Source: Sabethes cyaneus
Lineage: Eukaryota > Arthropoda > Insecta > Diptera > Culicidae
Length of the DNA stretch: 64,000 bases
Direction of reading: 5' to 3'
NCBI RefSeq assembly: GCF_943734655.1
Contig: NC_071355.1
Span: 207,501,603-207,565,602 of the forward strand
The notes beneath the pieces were generated by a model that was given only the letters and a program-made list of their open reading frames with translations, searched no databases and had not been told where the DNA came from. The position numbers and the translations under genes are program-made. Positions 35,280 through 47,334 of the stretch are shown one piece after another (position 1 is the first letter of the stretch; every line of letters begins with the position of its first letter).

Positions 35280-35812
35280 ATGAATATGTCTCCAATTAAA
35301 AAGTCATTTTATCAATCAATAGGTAAAATACAAAAGGAAATCGGCAGTTAAAGTCAAACGTGACAAACAATGGTGTGTGTGATCCACGGTTGTGATGAAC
35401 ATTTAATTCAATGTCTGCAAAGTTTCCCGCCTAACTTAGAATTTACCTCCAATGCGTTTAAACATGGAGGCGTAAAGACGGAAAAAACGTGATACAAATT
35501 TCTAGTACACAGAACCACAATTTGAACTACCTAGCTTGGATTGAGAAACAACAAAAGTTGTAGTGGCAAGTAGGATTTTAGAAAATGAATAATAAAAATT
35601 CCAAATAAAAATTAAAAGTTTTCGGTTTTTCTTAACTCTTTTGCAAATAATGATTTCTAAGTAGAATTGTTTTTCATTACTTATTTTGCTTTGCTCAATT
35701 TTCGACCTTGGATTGAAATTAAATCTTATATTGTTCTAAAACTTGTTAATAAAACCATGTTAATGAAATGAAAATGATGAGTACTCAAAATAAAGGTAAT
35801 TTTTTCTACTGG
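35280..35812. other. No gene recognised
   Basis: This AT-rich stretch separates the composite element from the fold-back at 35815. No motif is recognised. Confidence 0.5.
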
Positions 35813-35814
35813 CA

Positions 35815-36490
35815 AGGTATTTGTAGCTGCGGATAATAAACCCAAGTTCACGTGGCAATCAAGACTATGGATTACAAAATATACAACAAGCAGGATTACC
35901 TAAAAATGTATTCTTCCTTACATTAATTCCTTACACATTCTTAGCTCCGATTTGCTCTCAATTAGAGCGAGGTGACGCACGCGGGTTACAGCTAGTTGAA
36001 AAATATTATTAATATTTTCCAAACAGAAAAAAATATTTAAATTTATTTTTGAAGAAAACTGGAACTTTTCTTCGGATACTATTCATCATATTTTGGATAC
36101 TCTCTTGGCTAGCCTGAGCGGGCATTTTGTTCCACTATCTCTTCATTTCTGTCGCACCACGACCCTTTCCACTCTTCTTAAACTTCTGTTTGACAATTCT
36201 GGCTTTAGTTTTCAGAAGGTCGCATAATCAGCCCTTTTGCGTGGCTTATGCGGCCTTCTGAAAACTAAAGCCAGAATTGCCTAATATTTTTCAACTAGCT
36301 GTAACCCGCGTGTGTCACCTCGCGTCTGATTGAGAACAAATCGGAAATACGCTATGTAAAGAATGTGTAAGCCTTAATGTAAGGAAGAATACATTTTTAG
36401 GCAATCCTTGGCTTGTATATTTTGGAATCCATTGTCTTGATTGCCACGTGAATTTGGGTTTATTATCCGCAGCTACAAATACCTTGCCAG
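35815..36490. mobile_element. Fold-back element with about 200 bp arms
   Basis: The left arm (about 35815-36006) and the right arm (about 36282-36490) are inverted copies. Matches include CTTGCCAGTAGAAAAAAT/CAAGGTATTTGTAGCTGCGG on one side and CCGCAGCTACAAATACCTTG on the other, and AACTAGCTGTAACCCGCG on both. The arms have diverged by scattered substitutions. Between them lies about 275 bp that contains a second, independent hairpin (36192-36281). No coding region is seen. The 36560 transposase fragment begins soon after the right arm. Confidence 0.85.
36192..36281. repeat. Central hairpin, about 39 bp arms
   Basis: The left arm 36192-36230 and right arm 36242-36281 pair with three or four mismatches. 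Shared text is GGCTTTAGTTTTCAGAAGG, inverted on the right. The loop is about 11 bases. It sits inside the larger fold-back and is not centred on the same axis. Confidence 0.85.
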
Positions 36491-36559
36491 ATCGATCGTA
36501 AGCATTTTTGCGAATCTATCGACAAAATCAAATCTAGCTTGTCTCTAGCAAGCCAGTTA

Positions 36560-36975
36560 CCATGACCAGTGGCTTAATTGAACGTTTATCCGGGAGCCTG
36601 CTTTTAATCCATCTTCACATATATTTCGTCGTCCAAGAAAATGCATCCTACGAAATTCTTCTCGCAGACAAATCCTTTTAACGGTTCTTTGGCTGGCACT
36701 GAATTTCTTGGCAATATCCGAATATCTTGGCATTGAATTTTTTGGCATAATTCGACATCCCTGAATTTATCCCAATTCTTTTCAACACCGCCAAATGCAG
36801 CTTTTAATCCTTAGCTCCACTACGATACTAGCTATGATCCTGCCGATCGATAGTATGCTGCTCACGGAAAAGTTTTTTAACGCTGCACACGGTCGATTTA
36901 GCCAATTTTAATGATTTCGCAATTTTTGAACCTGACCACGTCGGATTTTCAAAGTGGGTTTCAAAAATTAATTTT
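36560..36975 (-). pseudogene. IS630/Tc1-like transposase N-terminal remnant
   Basis: The minus strand near 36965-36860 reads WSGSKIAKSLKLAKSTVCSV followed by KKLFREQHTI, a helix-turn-helix. After a frame change, 36735-36600 reads SDIAKKFSASQRTVKRICLR, a second helix-turn-helix, then a segment resembling DDE-YVK-D, the region of the first catalytic residue, in degraded form. The catalytic core is absent. This is a different lineage from the 31485 element. Confidence 0.7.
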
Positions 36976-36999
36976 CGTTTCGCGACTACTATTAAGTAT

Positions 37000-39900
37000 A
37001 GCTTCTTTAAAACAAAATTAATTGCGGCGAACTTTTCAGCTCTGGAGGAGGAAACATTTCAAAACAAATTGCTGTCAAAACATTCCAGATCCGACCACTA
37101 GGAGCGTTGCAATGAAAAAAAAAGTCAGTCCAGATATTAAGAGACTCAAGCTTTAGCAGTAGTTCTCGTAAAGTTTTGTCCTCTTTGTGTGCTATTTTGA
37201 ATTGAATTGTGAATTTCAATATATTCAATGTTTATGGTCTTACAATTCAATTGTTTGTTGTGTAATTTGGGATTAAGCAAAATCACTTCGATATTTTCTT
37301 CCTAACCGTAGATTTAAATGCATGTAAAATATTCCATTCAGCCTGATGCCCAAAAATACACAAACAACAAACCGATTCACAACGTCAGTCCAGTCAGCAC
37401 CAGTTCACTGTTTAAAACGGACCATTTCCGCAGCCTTATGGAAAGATGTTTAACATATGTGATGAAGAAATATACGTAAGCCATTCGGACGGGCTTTCCC
37501 TCTACACAGTTGCGACCCTCCCACCAAATAGCGCTTGCACGTCGCCGGTGCGCGGGGTGAGATTTCCAAACAAAAACATCTGTTCTACGTACAGCATATA
37601 GGTAATTACCTTCGAGTTCGTGGGCTTCTTATTTTGGCCAGAAGAACTTTTCGACACGCAATCACTTTTTGGCTCGGCAGAACAATTCGCCCAACCAGCT
37701 ACCATCAAACGCTCGTATACGTCAGTCGGTTCACTTGGTAACGGCGCGTGTTTGATGGTTTTTTTATAAATCAAGAGCTTCGATCGATCACAGCCGGCGC
37801 GGTACGGCACTTAACGATGAATGGACCTCACCCTCCTCGATTCAACGATCGATTTTGACTAGGTACCTGCCCTTTTTCTCGGCCCATTCAACAAACAATA
37901 GCGCCAAGAGACGCTATGGCGAGGGAGTGGTTTGCATTCAACAGCAGCTCCGTAAGTTGAAGGGAAACTCCTCGTACGATAGGATATAATACTTTGTATA
38001 GATTGTATGCACTGGGAACCGCATACTCTCCCAGACTAATTTTGCTCCTTAATGCAGTACCAATTTGATTAATTGGCTGCTTAACAAGGATAAAAACGCC
38101 CTTAGAATAACATTTTGAAAACAATTTTGTAAATACGAATAAGTTTTAAATTACTTTATTCAACTAATGGACAAGTTTGCAGAGCCAAACTAACTAACAA
38201 TAAAAGCAAAGAATTTAATCTATAAGGCCAAGCAAGGGAAACTGTGACTGTAGTTTTTATAGAGGTGATGACCATGTACCCGTACATAAAATTTAGTAAT
38301 CAATAATTACTGCAGGAAGGGGACACAGTTTTTCACAGCTGTCAATCAGAGCAGCAAACCTGTGCTCTGAAAAGCTTCAATAAACATAAACAAGCGCCTC
38401 AACAACAACCTGTTCTCCACTCGTTAATTACTAATGAGACGTAGTTTTTGCACAAAGTCAAAATTGTTTACAAGCGCTATTGATTGACCGACTCCGGTTC
38501 GCCTTGCTAGCGGATTAACGATATCGATGGCATAAACAAACTGGAAGCTGAAAACAAATGTGATACAGGTCTAAGGATAAGCTTAAGTCTATGAATTATA
38601 AAATTATCTCCGGCTGTAAAAAAACTATTTTGAATGTTATAGAGCAAACATGCCCAAAACTATGAAAAAAGTTGGTTCAAATCTCGGTTGTCAACAACAT
38701 TAGTGAAGAGTGAAGCAATTATTATTTTATTTCCATTAAACTAAAAATGTATCAGAGTCAACTCCGTTTTAATTTGCCTTCCTCAAAGCATTTTTAACCA
38801 CAATTTTCCTGGAATATATTTTAATTCTTCAACATTTGCTAGTGAGACGGACGGAATGGGATGCACCGCCTGATTAGACGTCGCTATCAACGCTACACAA
38901 TGTATGCCCCTTTCGGAAGTTGTATAATGACAGAGCAGACATGTTAAATTCACCTCGTTGAGACCTCCGGGAGATCCACCGCGCGGCTCTTGTTTGAACT
39001 AGATGTTGCTTGTGCTTATGCTTGTGCTGTATGTAATTTGCGGAACAGCATAAGCATAAATGCTGATTATGTAAATCGCGAAATGCCTCGTCAGCCTCTT
39101 CGCCGCTCGAAGGTGTTCTGAGAATACGATTCCGGATGAAAAAACTTAAGTAGATGAAGGGAGGCCCCAGGCGATTTCATCATGTCTGTCATCAAGTATG
39201 GCTCTGGAAAATGGGATAAAAAATGGTTCACGGGGTGCAGTTAAAGAATGCTTTTTTCTTTTTAATTGCCAAACAGGATCAAACTTACAAAAGACATCGT
39301 AAAGAATTGTAAGTATAACTCTGTTATTGTGAGGCAATTGTTATTGTTTTTATAAAAAAAAACGGACATAAAACTCAGTTTGAGCCAGCTGTGAGTCAAA
39401 AGCAGTTCAAGGCTAGAAAATTATGGGAACCCCGAAATTTTCAAGGCACAAAGCGGACACCAACAATTCGTTAGGCTCATTCGGCTACCTGCCAACGCTT
39501 AGAGAGTAAAGAAAAAAGCTTTTCAATGGACTTGGGATCCCGAAAATCGAATTCTCAGCTTAGCTCTTGAGAAATTCCACAGAACACGACTAAAGAGATA
39601 TGCCATGTGATTGTAGGCGACGATTTCGCAAACGTGTGAAATGTATCCCGTACCTTGGTTTTTTCCTTTGTAATCCTTCTAAGTGTATTATCCGATCCGC
39701 TTTAAACCATCTTGTTTGTGGTGGTCGTCGTCGTCGTCGTCCAGATTATTAATGTTTACTCTCACTTTGGCTACGAACATAGACAATCCAGCCACATAAA
39801 TCAACATTCGATTTCACTTTAATATTTGCCTCGCTGAAAAATATATTTTCGTATTCATAGTCGGCTCCAACAACGCCAGAGCAGCTACCACAGCGATGAC

Positions 39901-40490
39901 TTTAATATTCAGAAAGCTCACACGCTTCAGACATTTCTTCTTCGATTTCTACTGCGCTCAGCACTGCCTGCTACCGTTCGTTCGCGTCAGGTATTGGAGC
40001 CTTTTTGCTCAGTGGGTGAACTATTCGATCTTACGGTTAATAATTATCGATGCACACTCACACACTGCCAATAGATCGATTTCATCCGAAATTATTCGAG
40101 ATGTAATTATTTCTTTTTTTTCTTCCCCCACACAACAAAACACTTCCTGCAACTGCTTCACATATGAGTCTCACTCTTCAATGCTTCAATTTTCTCAAGC
40201 TGTTCAAGCAGTTTATAATTTGTGCATTATTAGCCATTCTGCGAGAGACGATTTACATTCAATTATTACACTGTCCGTACTCGCAAATTCGTCCAGCACA
40301 CCTTGAAGATTCAACGTAGACAAGGACGGGCAGAAACGATAGATTCAAAGGTAATTTTCGTTACAATCAGCTCAACCACACAAAAATAATAATCTGCTGC
40401 TGTTCATTACCGTTATCTATCACATCGAAACAGGCTCCACCCGTTTAGATCATCGTTAATTTACCACGCATTGTTTTATCCTGACTCATC
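37000..40490. other. 3.5 kb of unannotated DNA
   Basis: Balanced composition with simple GTCGTCGTC runs near 39725. Open frames up to 136 codons (39896-40306, plus) lack domains and have non-coding composition. No clear repeat copies are present. It may be intron or upstream DNA of a host gene on the minus strand (see 40503-40955). Confidence 0.5.
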
Positions 40491-40502
40491 CGCCGTGAAT
40501 CA

Positions 40503-40955
40503 ATAACACGGACAAAAACATTTGTTCGAGTTGAAAAAACTGATCACAATCACAAGGTCATCCCAATCACAGATATCATCCGTTGTTAGAAGAAGCACTG
40601 CCTTACTGTACTGTGTTGCACCACCTTTGTCAATAGTCTTTCTGTCTTCTAATGAGCTAAGCAACGTACAACAATCCTTCCCGTCGTCGTACGTAGCACA
40701 TTCCGTGGCATAACTAGCAAGGACGCACCGTCCAGAAGAGGAAAAACCGCAAAACATGCAACTAAGCAACAGTGCACACACGCCGGCAAACGGACGAGAC
40801 GTCGGCATGCGATGACGACAGGCACCCGGACCGACGACAACGACACGGACAACGAGCGAGCGATCCAACCCGGTGGAAGGTTTCGATAGGACTGGTTTGG
40901 AAAACGTAAACAGAAGAAAACTAGCGATCTCGGCGTGAGCTGTTGTTGAGCGCAT
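40503..40955 (-). CDS. Candidate secreted-protein exon, unknown function
   Basis: This 151-codon minus-strand frame starts at a true ATG. An internal ATG near 40805 would begin MPTSRPFAGVCALLLSCMFC. That is a short basic start followed by a hydrophobic run, as in a signal peptide, and then a Cys-rich segment (RCVLASYATECATYDDGKDC). The surrounding DNA is relatively GC-rich with CGTCGTCGT-type runs, as often seen around insect 5' exons. There is no known domain and the Kozak context is weak. The frame could continue through a donor near 40625, giving a first exon only. It could equally be chance. Confidence 0.25.
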
Positions 40956-40959
40956 ACAT

Positions 40960-41535
40960 AGTTTGCTTACCGCCGCTCATCATAGGCGAGCAAGAAAGGA
41001 AAAGCAAAACATGCGAGAAACATGTTGGTAGTTTTTATTTTCTTGGTTCGCACAACACTTCTAACGAAACACTTTTCCTCCGATTCCGCCTGCTAATGGC
41101 AAATGGCCACAGACGAGTTCGCCGACTCGCGACGCTCTTCTTCTCTGTTGGTTGGTGCCGCTGCGCTGAGTAAGCAGGCAGGCAGCAAAAGCATAGCGAA
41201 CCGCGCACGGTGCAAGCAACGATCTGCAACATAAATGCATTAAAGAGAGAGAAAGAGAGTTTATGTATTCGAGAGCGAGACACATCTTCGGAATTCAAAT
41301 GTATTAGCAACATAAACAGAGAGCACAGTCATGTTTGAACCATAAAAGTGCCTGTATTGAGCCGGCGAGGGGTTATTCAAATAAACTGTTAAATGTACAT
41401 GTTGATAGAAATGATAGTATGTGCAGCAATTTTCTTCTCTGCAACGACTAAATCTATTTCACAGCAATTTATAAGATTTATACAGATTTATTATTTTTGG
41501 CAAAACCCCGAGGATACGTAGAATTATTTAACGTA
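40960..41535. other. No gene recognised
   Basis: The first 250 bases are GC-richer, with an AGAGAGAGAAAGAGAG run near 41245. Overlapping frames on the minus strand (41035-41313) look like compositional artefacts. Confidence 0.45.
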
Positions 41536-41537
41536 TA

Positions 41538-43243
41538 GAGTAAGGAGGAATAAAAGTGCGATGTGGGTAAAAGTGCGATTCAATGATTTTTCGGTGCAGA
41601 TTCCGAGTAAATTGACTACATTGGCATGGATGGGTGACTACTTTGACAGCTTGAACCTAACGTAAACTTTGGTTGCTTATGAAGCATAGTTGCTGAGTTA
41701 TGTGCAAATGTTATTTTAGGGCGGTTTTGATGTAATTTTTCGTTATACGGTAAACACGATATCAACAGGAGGATATTACTTGTTGAAAATTTGTAGCAGC
41801 TTTTTACATCACTCACATATCTGTTTTGAAAATACAGTGAAAAGAATTTGCAAAATATATTTCGCTTTTCCATAATTTAATTAAACCCCGTCATGTGCCT
41901 AGCGGGGTAAAAGTGCGATTCGCGGACGGGGCAAAAGTGCGACACAGGGACGAGGCAAAAACGTATAGCTAATTATATACAGTTTTAGGCACCATATGGG
42001 TCATTCCACGTCAAGTGTCCGAGTCACCTGTAATCGACCTTCTCGGATTTGCACTAAATTCGGCCAGATTGTTCGTTTTAGGTCAAGAAGCAAAAATCTC
42101 AAGTTTGGAGCCGATTGGACTTTCCCTCGATTTTTGGGAACCCCTCCCTTTTATTGGAAAAAGTCTCATTTTCGTCAAATTCGCTTATTTTATTTTGCTT
42201 ATATCTTCATAAATATTCAGTTTAGAAAAGAAATTTTGTTGTACATTTTCATGGGAAATCATCTGAGGAATCCGAAAAAAATATTAGTTTTTGACGGAAG
42301 TGCTGCCAAATACTTTTATTTTCGATCTGAAATCTAAATTTGTATTTTTCTCTCATTGAGTACAATTTGATCTTAAAAATTTCAACACCATCGTGTTCCT
42401 CAGACTTTTTTACATAAGAATCACTCAAAACCACAAGGTGTTCCGTCCCGTTCTTGAGATATCGCGTTTTGAAACAAACAATTCCAAATTTCTCATGTAA
42501 AATCATAAACAAAATAAAATTTCCTAGCAATAAGCAAATAACAAAAAAAGCAAAATTAACCTGGTTTAATCTAAAAACACAGCGCTGTTGTGGAATCACA
42601 TAAACAGTATATAATACAACTAAAGTTTGTTTTTGAGCGTCTTAACAGAATACGAAAACTGAGTGAGCAAAACGAACAATCTGGCCAAATTTGGTGAAAA
42701 CCCGAGAAGGTCAATTACAAGTGTTTGTACTGTTTCTCGGTCACTTGACGTGGAATGACTCATATTACAGATACTAGAAATGGAACATCTGCAGAAAACT
42801 GTGTGCCCTAAAGATGTTGAGATGTTGGCCGAAGGAAAACTATGTTTTTCCGCTGATGAAACAAAAAACAAACGTTTGGAAAAGTTTCGATCTGGCGGAG
42901 GCTGCAATACACCAGCGCAAAATAAACGAAACATACCGCAGATTGAAGATAATATGGTTTTGTTAGCTACTGCTTTGCTAATTTCATGGATTCGAGCTTC
43001 GCACTTTTGCCCTGCGGTATTCGCACTTTTGCCCCGCTAATGAGGTAAAAGTGCGAATCGGCACTTGATCAGAAGAATTAAGAATTTATTTTGCATAACA
43101 CTATTATACCAGATGATTTATAGTTCAATGTGAAGACATTGAATTACTGCATCACTATAAAATCTATTTTGTTGTTGTCCTTCTTTACATCTCACGGAAA
43201 TTGATGACAACTTAAAAAATCGCACTTATGCCCCGCCCTACTC
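41538..43243. mobile_element. TA-target element with iterated GTAAAAGTGCGA motif (1706 bp)
   Basis: The left end is GAGTAAGGAGGAATAAAAGT and the complement of the right is GAGTAGGGCGGGGCATAAGT. TA flanks it (41536-41537 and 43244-43245). The motif AAAAGTGCGA occurs near the left edge twice, at about 41913 and 41934, inverted near 43002 and 43023, then near 43048, and inverted at the right edge. G-rich leaders (GCGGGG, GACGGGGC) precede several copies. No transposase is present. The insertion 41997-42762 is nested within. Confidence 0.88.
41997..42762. mobile_element. Nested MITE with long imperfect inverted repeats (766 bp)
   Basis: The left end TGGGTCATTCCACGTCAAGT and right end (complement TGAGTCATTCCACGTCAAGT) extend into inverted repeats of about 100 bases. 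Further landmarks are GACCTTCTCGG and GGCCAGATTGTTCG on both sides. TA lies at 41995-41996 and 42763-42764. Frames of about 100 codons on both strands (41996-42337 plus, 42620-42934 minus) read the same repeat twice and are not genes. Confidence 0.88.
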
Positions 43244-43339
43244 TACTTTTCAAAATTGTCGTATAAAATGGATTTCAGAATTTCACATAGTTTTGTACAC
43301 GGGCATAATAGATGGATTTATAAATGAAAATCGATTTTG

Positions 43340-44950
43340 CGCAAGCACTAGGAAAATGCTCAACTCTCTCATCGGGACATCGGAAAAGAACTCGGAATCG
43401 TGTAGTCAACGGTGAGTCGTGTGATTAAAACTCTGAGTGAGCATCGAACGGAAGGAGAAATGCGATCAGAATGGATGTTCTATTAGTGTTCAGGATCACA
43501 AGCGTGTCGTGAAAGCGTTTAAGCGGAATCCCAATGCTTTGGTCAGGGATGTGGCCAATAAGTTGAATCTATCCCAGTTTTTCGTTCAGAAAGCCAAGAA
43601 CCGGGAAGGGCGCGGGAGGGGGAGGGGGTACTAAGGTAAGACTCATCATAGGTGATGAGACTTATGTCAAGGCGGATTTCCAGCAGCTTCCGAGGCTACT
43701 TTTCTTCACTGCCCAGCACAAGTTTGCACATGTTCCAGAGGAAGTAAGGAAGCAGAAAGCTTTCAAAGTTTGCCAAGAAATACATGATTTGGCAAGCGAT
43801 CTGCTCATGTGGCAAACGAAATGCCAAAACGGATGTCCTGGAGTGGTACGAAGCCAATGGGGTCACTTTCGTACCCAAGGACATCAACCCCTCCAACGCA
43901 CATAAGAAGGGCTCCATATAAAGTAGCGGCCAAAATTGCCGAATGTAAAATTTCACATTTTAGCACATGCTTAAACGCGGTTTTGTAGTAAATTGTCTAT
44001 ATTTTTATGATTCGTGAATAAAATTTTGAAAGAAAAAAAATGTCATGTAGAAATAAGCCGTCAAAGTTGCCCATTTCAAAAGTTTGAAAAATGAGTCATT
44101 TTGAAAAAGTCAAAAAATTAAATAGTTATCGCGGATGTAAATATTATTGTTATATATTATTTTAAAACTGATATTTTAGCCTATTAAAAAATGAAATGAA
44201 AACAAATTTAAACTCAATGTGGTGCGCCATAGGCTACTTATAATAAAAATGAAATTTTCACAAACTTTAATCAAAAAAACAACTCTTGTCGCCTCTTGTC
44301 GCCGCAGTTTCTAACAGTGCGTCTGAAAGCTCGAAGTATGTTGTATCAAAACATGAATTGAAAGTTTGCTATAATTTGACGTTTTCCGAAAAAAAATAAT
44401 TTTAAAATTGTCATATTTTTAGCAAGTCTTTGAAATTTTAAGTACTCTTTCAACAAATTTGATTATCTTTGTTACTAAATTTATTTAGTATCTGAAGAGA
44501 GTTTCAATGACAAAATGGGAGAATCCCCGCGAGAAAGAAAATTTTTTTTTGTCAAGCAAATATTTATATCGGTAACATTTGATCATTTTTCCCCAAATCA
44601 CCCTAAATATGAGTTCTTATATGTTTAAATCATTTCTTTTGTTACAAATATAATCTAGAATCAATTTGAAACTAAAAAATCATTTTGGCCAAAAATCGCA
44701 ATTTTCCGACTATTGTGCAACGCACCGGAACTAAGGCCCAGCAAAAAACTGGGCTATTATGAAGTAGACACTATGGAAGCATCCCAAGGAGGTTAAATCC
44801 GAGGAAGACATGAAGAAAAAGAGGTTTTCCGTACAGAAGAAGCTGCAGCCAGATGTTGTACAGAACCCTATGAGTGGAGTTAAGCGTAAGGTGCGAGCAT
44901 CAGTAATGGTATTGAAGTTGAATTAAATAAATATGCCAAAAGCCTACAAA
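43340..44950 (+). pseudogene. ITmD37E-like transposase remnant, split by an insertion
   Basis: The N-terminal helix region LSHRDIGKELGIV (about 43358) is followed by VSRVIKTLSEHR. A second region at about 43482-43605 reads DHKRVVKAFKRNPNALVRDV and ANKLNLSQFFVQKAKNREG. The first catalytic block DETYVKADFQQLP (about 43648) and DVLEWYEANGVTFVPKDINP follow. A deletion has removed the segment that would hold the second catalytic Asp. After the insertion the frame resumes with PELRP, then KEVKSEEDMKKKRF (about 44780). Family placement rests on resemblance to mosquito ITmD37E motifs. Confidence 0.85.
43901..44717. mobile_element. AT-rich insertion with 7-8 bp target duplication (817 bp)
   Basis: CAACGCA lies at 43894-43900 and again at 44718-44724; the next base C also matches. 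Removing the insert restores the coding order PNAPELRP of the transposase. A 7-8 base duplication and CA-starting ends suggest a hAT-like origin, but the terminal inverted repeats are poor (CATAAGAAGG against CACAATAGTCGG). No coding region is seen. Confidence 0.8.
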
Positions 44951-45505
44951 TGGGTTATAGGGTAAATTAACCATTAGTGGACCAGTTAGTGCTTGAGTAG
45001 TTTTCTTCCACGAATTACTTTAAACTTGTAACGCAAAACACGCAACCGATGGCACTTATAATAGGAGTAACTTTCGATTAAGCCTAAGAAAATATCGATT
45101 TATGTTGCAAATTTCTATAGTTTACACAATTATTAAAACAGATTTGAATGTCCGTTTTCCTTTTATGGTTCGGCATGGTTTCCTTGTGGTAAATTTCAAC
45201 AGCGCTTTTTCGGATGCAATTTGATGTGGGACTCCCTTTATAAGTAAAAATAATCAAGTTTTCAATAAAGTTTTTATCCATGATAAAGAACCCCATAGGA
45301 AAAACTTTGTTCAGCACATGAAAACACATTAAAATATTTTTTCTTGTTCAAATGATTGAAATTTTAGACTTTCAGTAAATGAATGCTTCGATCTCGATTT
45401 GGAGCTTCATCACAGTATTGTGTGCCATGCACCGTCGTCAGTCTTTAAAACAGTAAGAATGATAGAATTGGGAGAATAAATATATAACTAGTTATTAGAC
45501 CACTC
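44951..45505. other. No gene recognised
   Basis: Short frames only; nothing is recognised. Confidence 0.5.
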
Positions 45506-45507
45506 AA

Positions 45508-45665
45508 TATATGTAAGTGCGGCAGTAGTTTAGTCAGTAAAACATTCGAGTACCAACTGAAAGAAGGTTGGTGCGAGTCCGACCTGCTCCAGCACGTCCT
45601 TTGCGTAATGGCATGATGCCAAATCCGGCCAGAAGATCGTACGACAGCTGTGAGACTTAAGGCCA
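45508..45665 (+). repeat. tRNA-like SINE, family C, plus copy
   Basis: The head GCGGCAGTAGTTTAGTCAG, AAAACATTCGAGTACCAAC, then GTGCGAGTCCGACC (B-box-like) is followed by a body with ATGATGCCAAATCCGGCC and AGAAGATCGTACGAC. The head matches the minus copy at 5588-5695. The body is not visible in that copy, which suggests truncation there. Confidence 0.6.
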
Positions 45666-45889
45666 AGCCAGCGCATTAGAGAGAGAAAAAGACGAAGCAA
45701 AATTTTCAATGAGAGTGCGCTTTTATTAGATGGTTTTGAATACTCAACTGTAGTGACATATCATACCAGATACGGGTTTTACACACAATGATATATTCGA
45801 AAAATGTTGTAGCGTTATTTAAGAAATATTTAAGATTTTCAAAATGCTATCTTTCTCGATCGCACCAATGCTGTTTGATGCTTGCGCTG

Positions 45890-46678
45890 CTTTGGCCTTA
45901 AGAGGAAAAGGAAAAGGAAGAAGTTGTTTTTGGAGAAACTCTTCAAATACACCTGTCCAGTCATGATATCTGTGGTCACAAAAGGTGCACTCCGCTTTCC
46001 GTATGAACAAATTGCTTATCAAATTTAAAATATCTTGGCAAACTTCACTGGAACATCAAACTTGTCCATGACAGTAAAATACTGGTTCCCGGAATATGGG
46101 CTGAAATCCGCTTTCATATATGGGTTCTTTGTCCATAACGCAGCAGTGTGGTTTTGTCAGTTTGTCACATAACTTCCGGACCCGGCTTTTCGCAACCATA
46201 TTCTGTTAGGGTTTTTGAACCTTGAACGTACGTAATACAGCACGAGTTTTAGCCTTTTGCACGAAACTTTTGCTCATGTTCAGTTTTTTTGCCATATCTC
46301 GAACGAAGGAGTTTGGTTACCCATTGAAGGCCTCAACTACGCGGGTGTGATCCTTAACTGTATATGGACGACTTTTTTCTCCGCATCTGGGCTTACGATC
46401 GACTTGTTTTATGACAATTCGGGATTCCCAACTTTTTACCGGTGGCACGATGTGATAAATTCTTATTTTATATGTATTTGTGAGGAATTTATTCGTGCAC
46501 AAGCTATTCTTTCGGCACCATTTTTTAAATCTTTGCGCATCTGATAAAAAGACTCACATAGTGTAAGCCATACACTCTGAACTTTCTTCAAGCAAAATTT
46601 CAACTAGTTTTACCCAACGGTTTAAAAGTTAGAGCTATTTTAAAGCGTTGCAATTTTAACGTGGACACCCTTTATGAT
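45890..46678 (-). pseudogene. ITmD37E-like transposase remnant
   Basis: The terminal repeat on the minus strand starts near 46678 as AGGGTGTCCACGTTAAAATT. N-terminal frames include YTVKDHTRVVEAFNG (about 46360-46317), with the preceding helix SHRATGKKLGIP in another frame. Further down there is TYVKADF-like sequence in degraded form, and near 45960-45900 GVFEEFLQKQLLPF, which resembles the EVYLKEFLQKRLLP block. Multiple frameshifts are present. This is the same lineage as 43340-44950, opposite strand. Confidence 0.8.
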
Positions 46679-46689
46679 TGTTCATTCAA

Positions 46690-47330
46690 TAGCGGAAATA
46701 TCTAGTCCATTTTATGATAAATTATTTAGGCTGGCACCACTGCATATCTATCCTCGTTGCCTTGTGTACGTGCCAGGAAACGACTGCTGTCGATTCACAA
46801 TTGCAACCGAAGTAAATTGAAACAAACGAAGTTTTTTCTATCAACGTTTTCTAACAACGAAAAAGTAAAAACATAGCATAGCGATGTGACCATTACCACA
46901 GCTTTATAATTAAGACTTGTCATTTTCGTAAAAGAAAAATCTGAGAAACCTGATATTATTTGTGACTGTCTAAATTCTAAATCGCTCCTACACAGTGTGA
47001 TTTAAAATACCGATACTTAAGTTTCCACAATTTGGAGATATTGGATATATATGCATTAATCAATACATTTCAACTATGCTTATAAAAAATACAAAATACA
47101 ACCTTCCACGTAGCTTAATCCAAACAAGCGAAGATAAATATTTAAAATTCATAAAATAATGCAAACGAAAAAACAGAAACTTTCACGCAAAACGCTAAGA
47201 GTAAGCAAATCAAGCGAAAATCAGTATTTTCTTTGCTTTCTTTTTTTTTGCAGCGTCTACTGGGACAGTTCAATGTTAAAATATGGGATGAAATAAAAAC
47301 CTTTTGGATGGCTACAATCATATTCCACAA
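46690..47330. other. No gene recognised
   Basis: AT-rich; no motif in any frame. Confidence 0.5.
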
Positions 47331-47334
47331 AACG

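Noticed and set aside
39009..39062. Short hairpin GCTTATGCTTGTGCTGT with its inverse, possible microRNA
   Set aside because: About 16-18 paired bases with simple repeated GCTTAT text; too short and low in complexity to call.
39896..40306. 136-codon plus-strand frame
   Set aside because: No recognisable motif and composition like the surrounding non-coding DNA.
42620..42934. 104-codon minus-strand frame
   Set aside because: It reads the terminal repeat and interior of a nested MITE.
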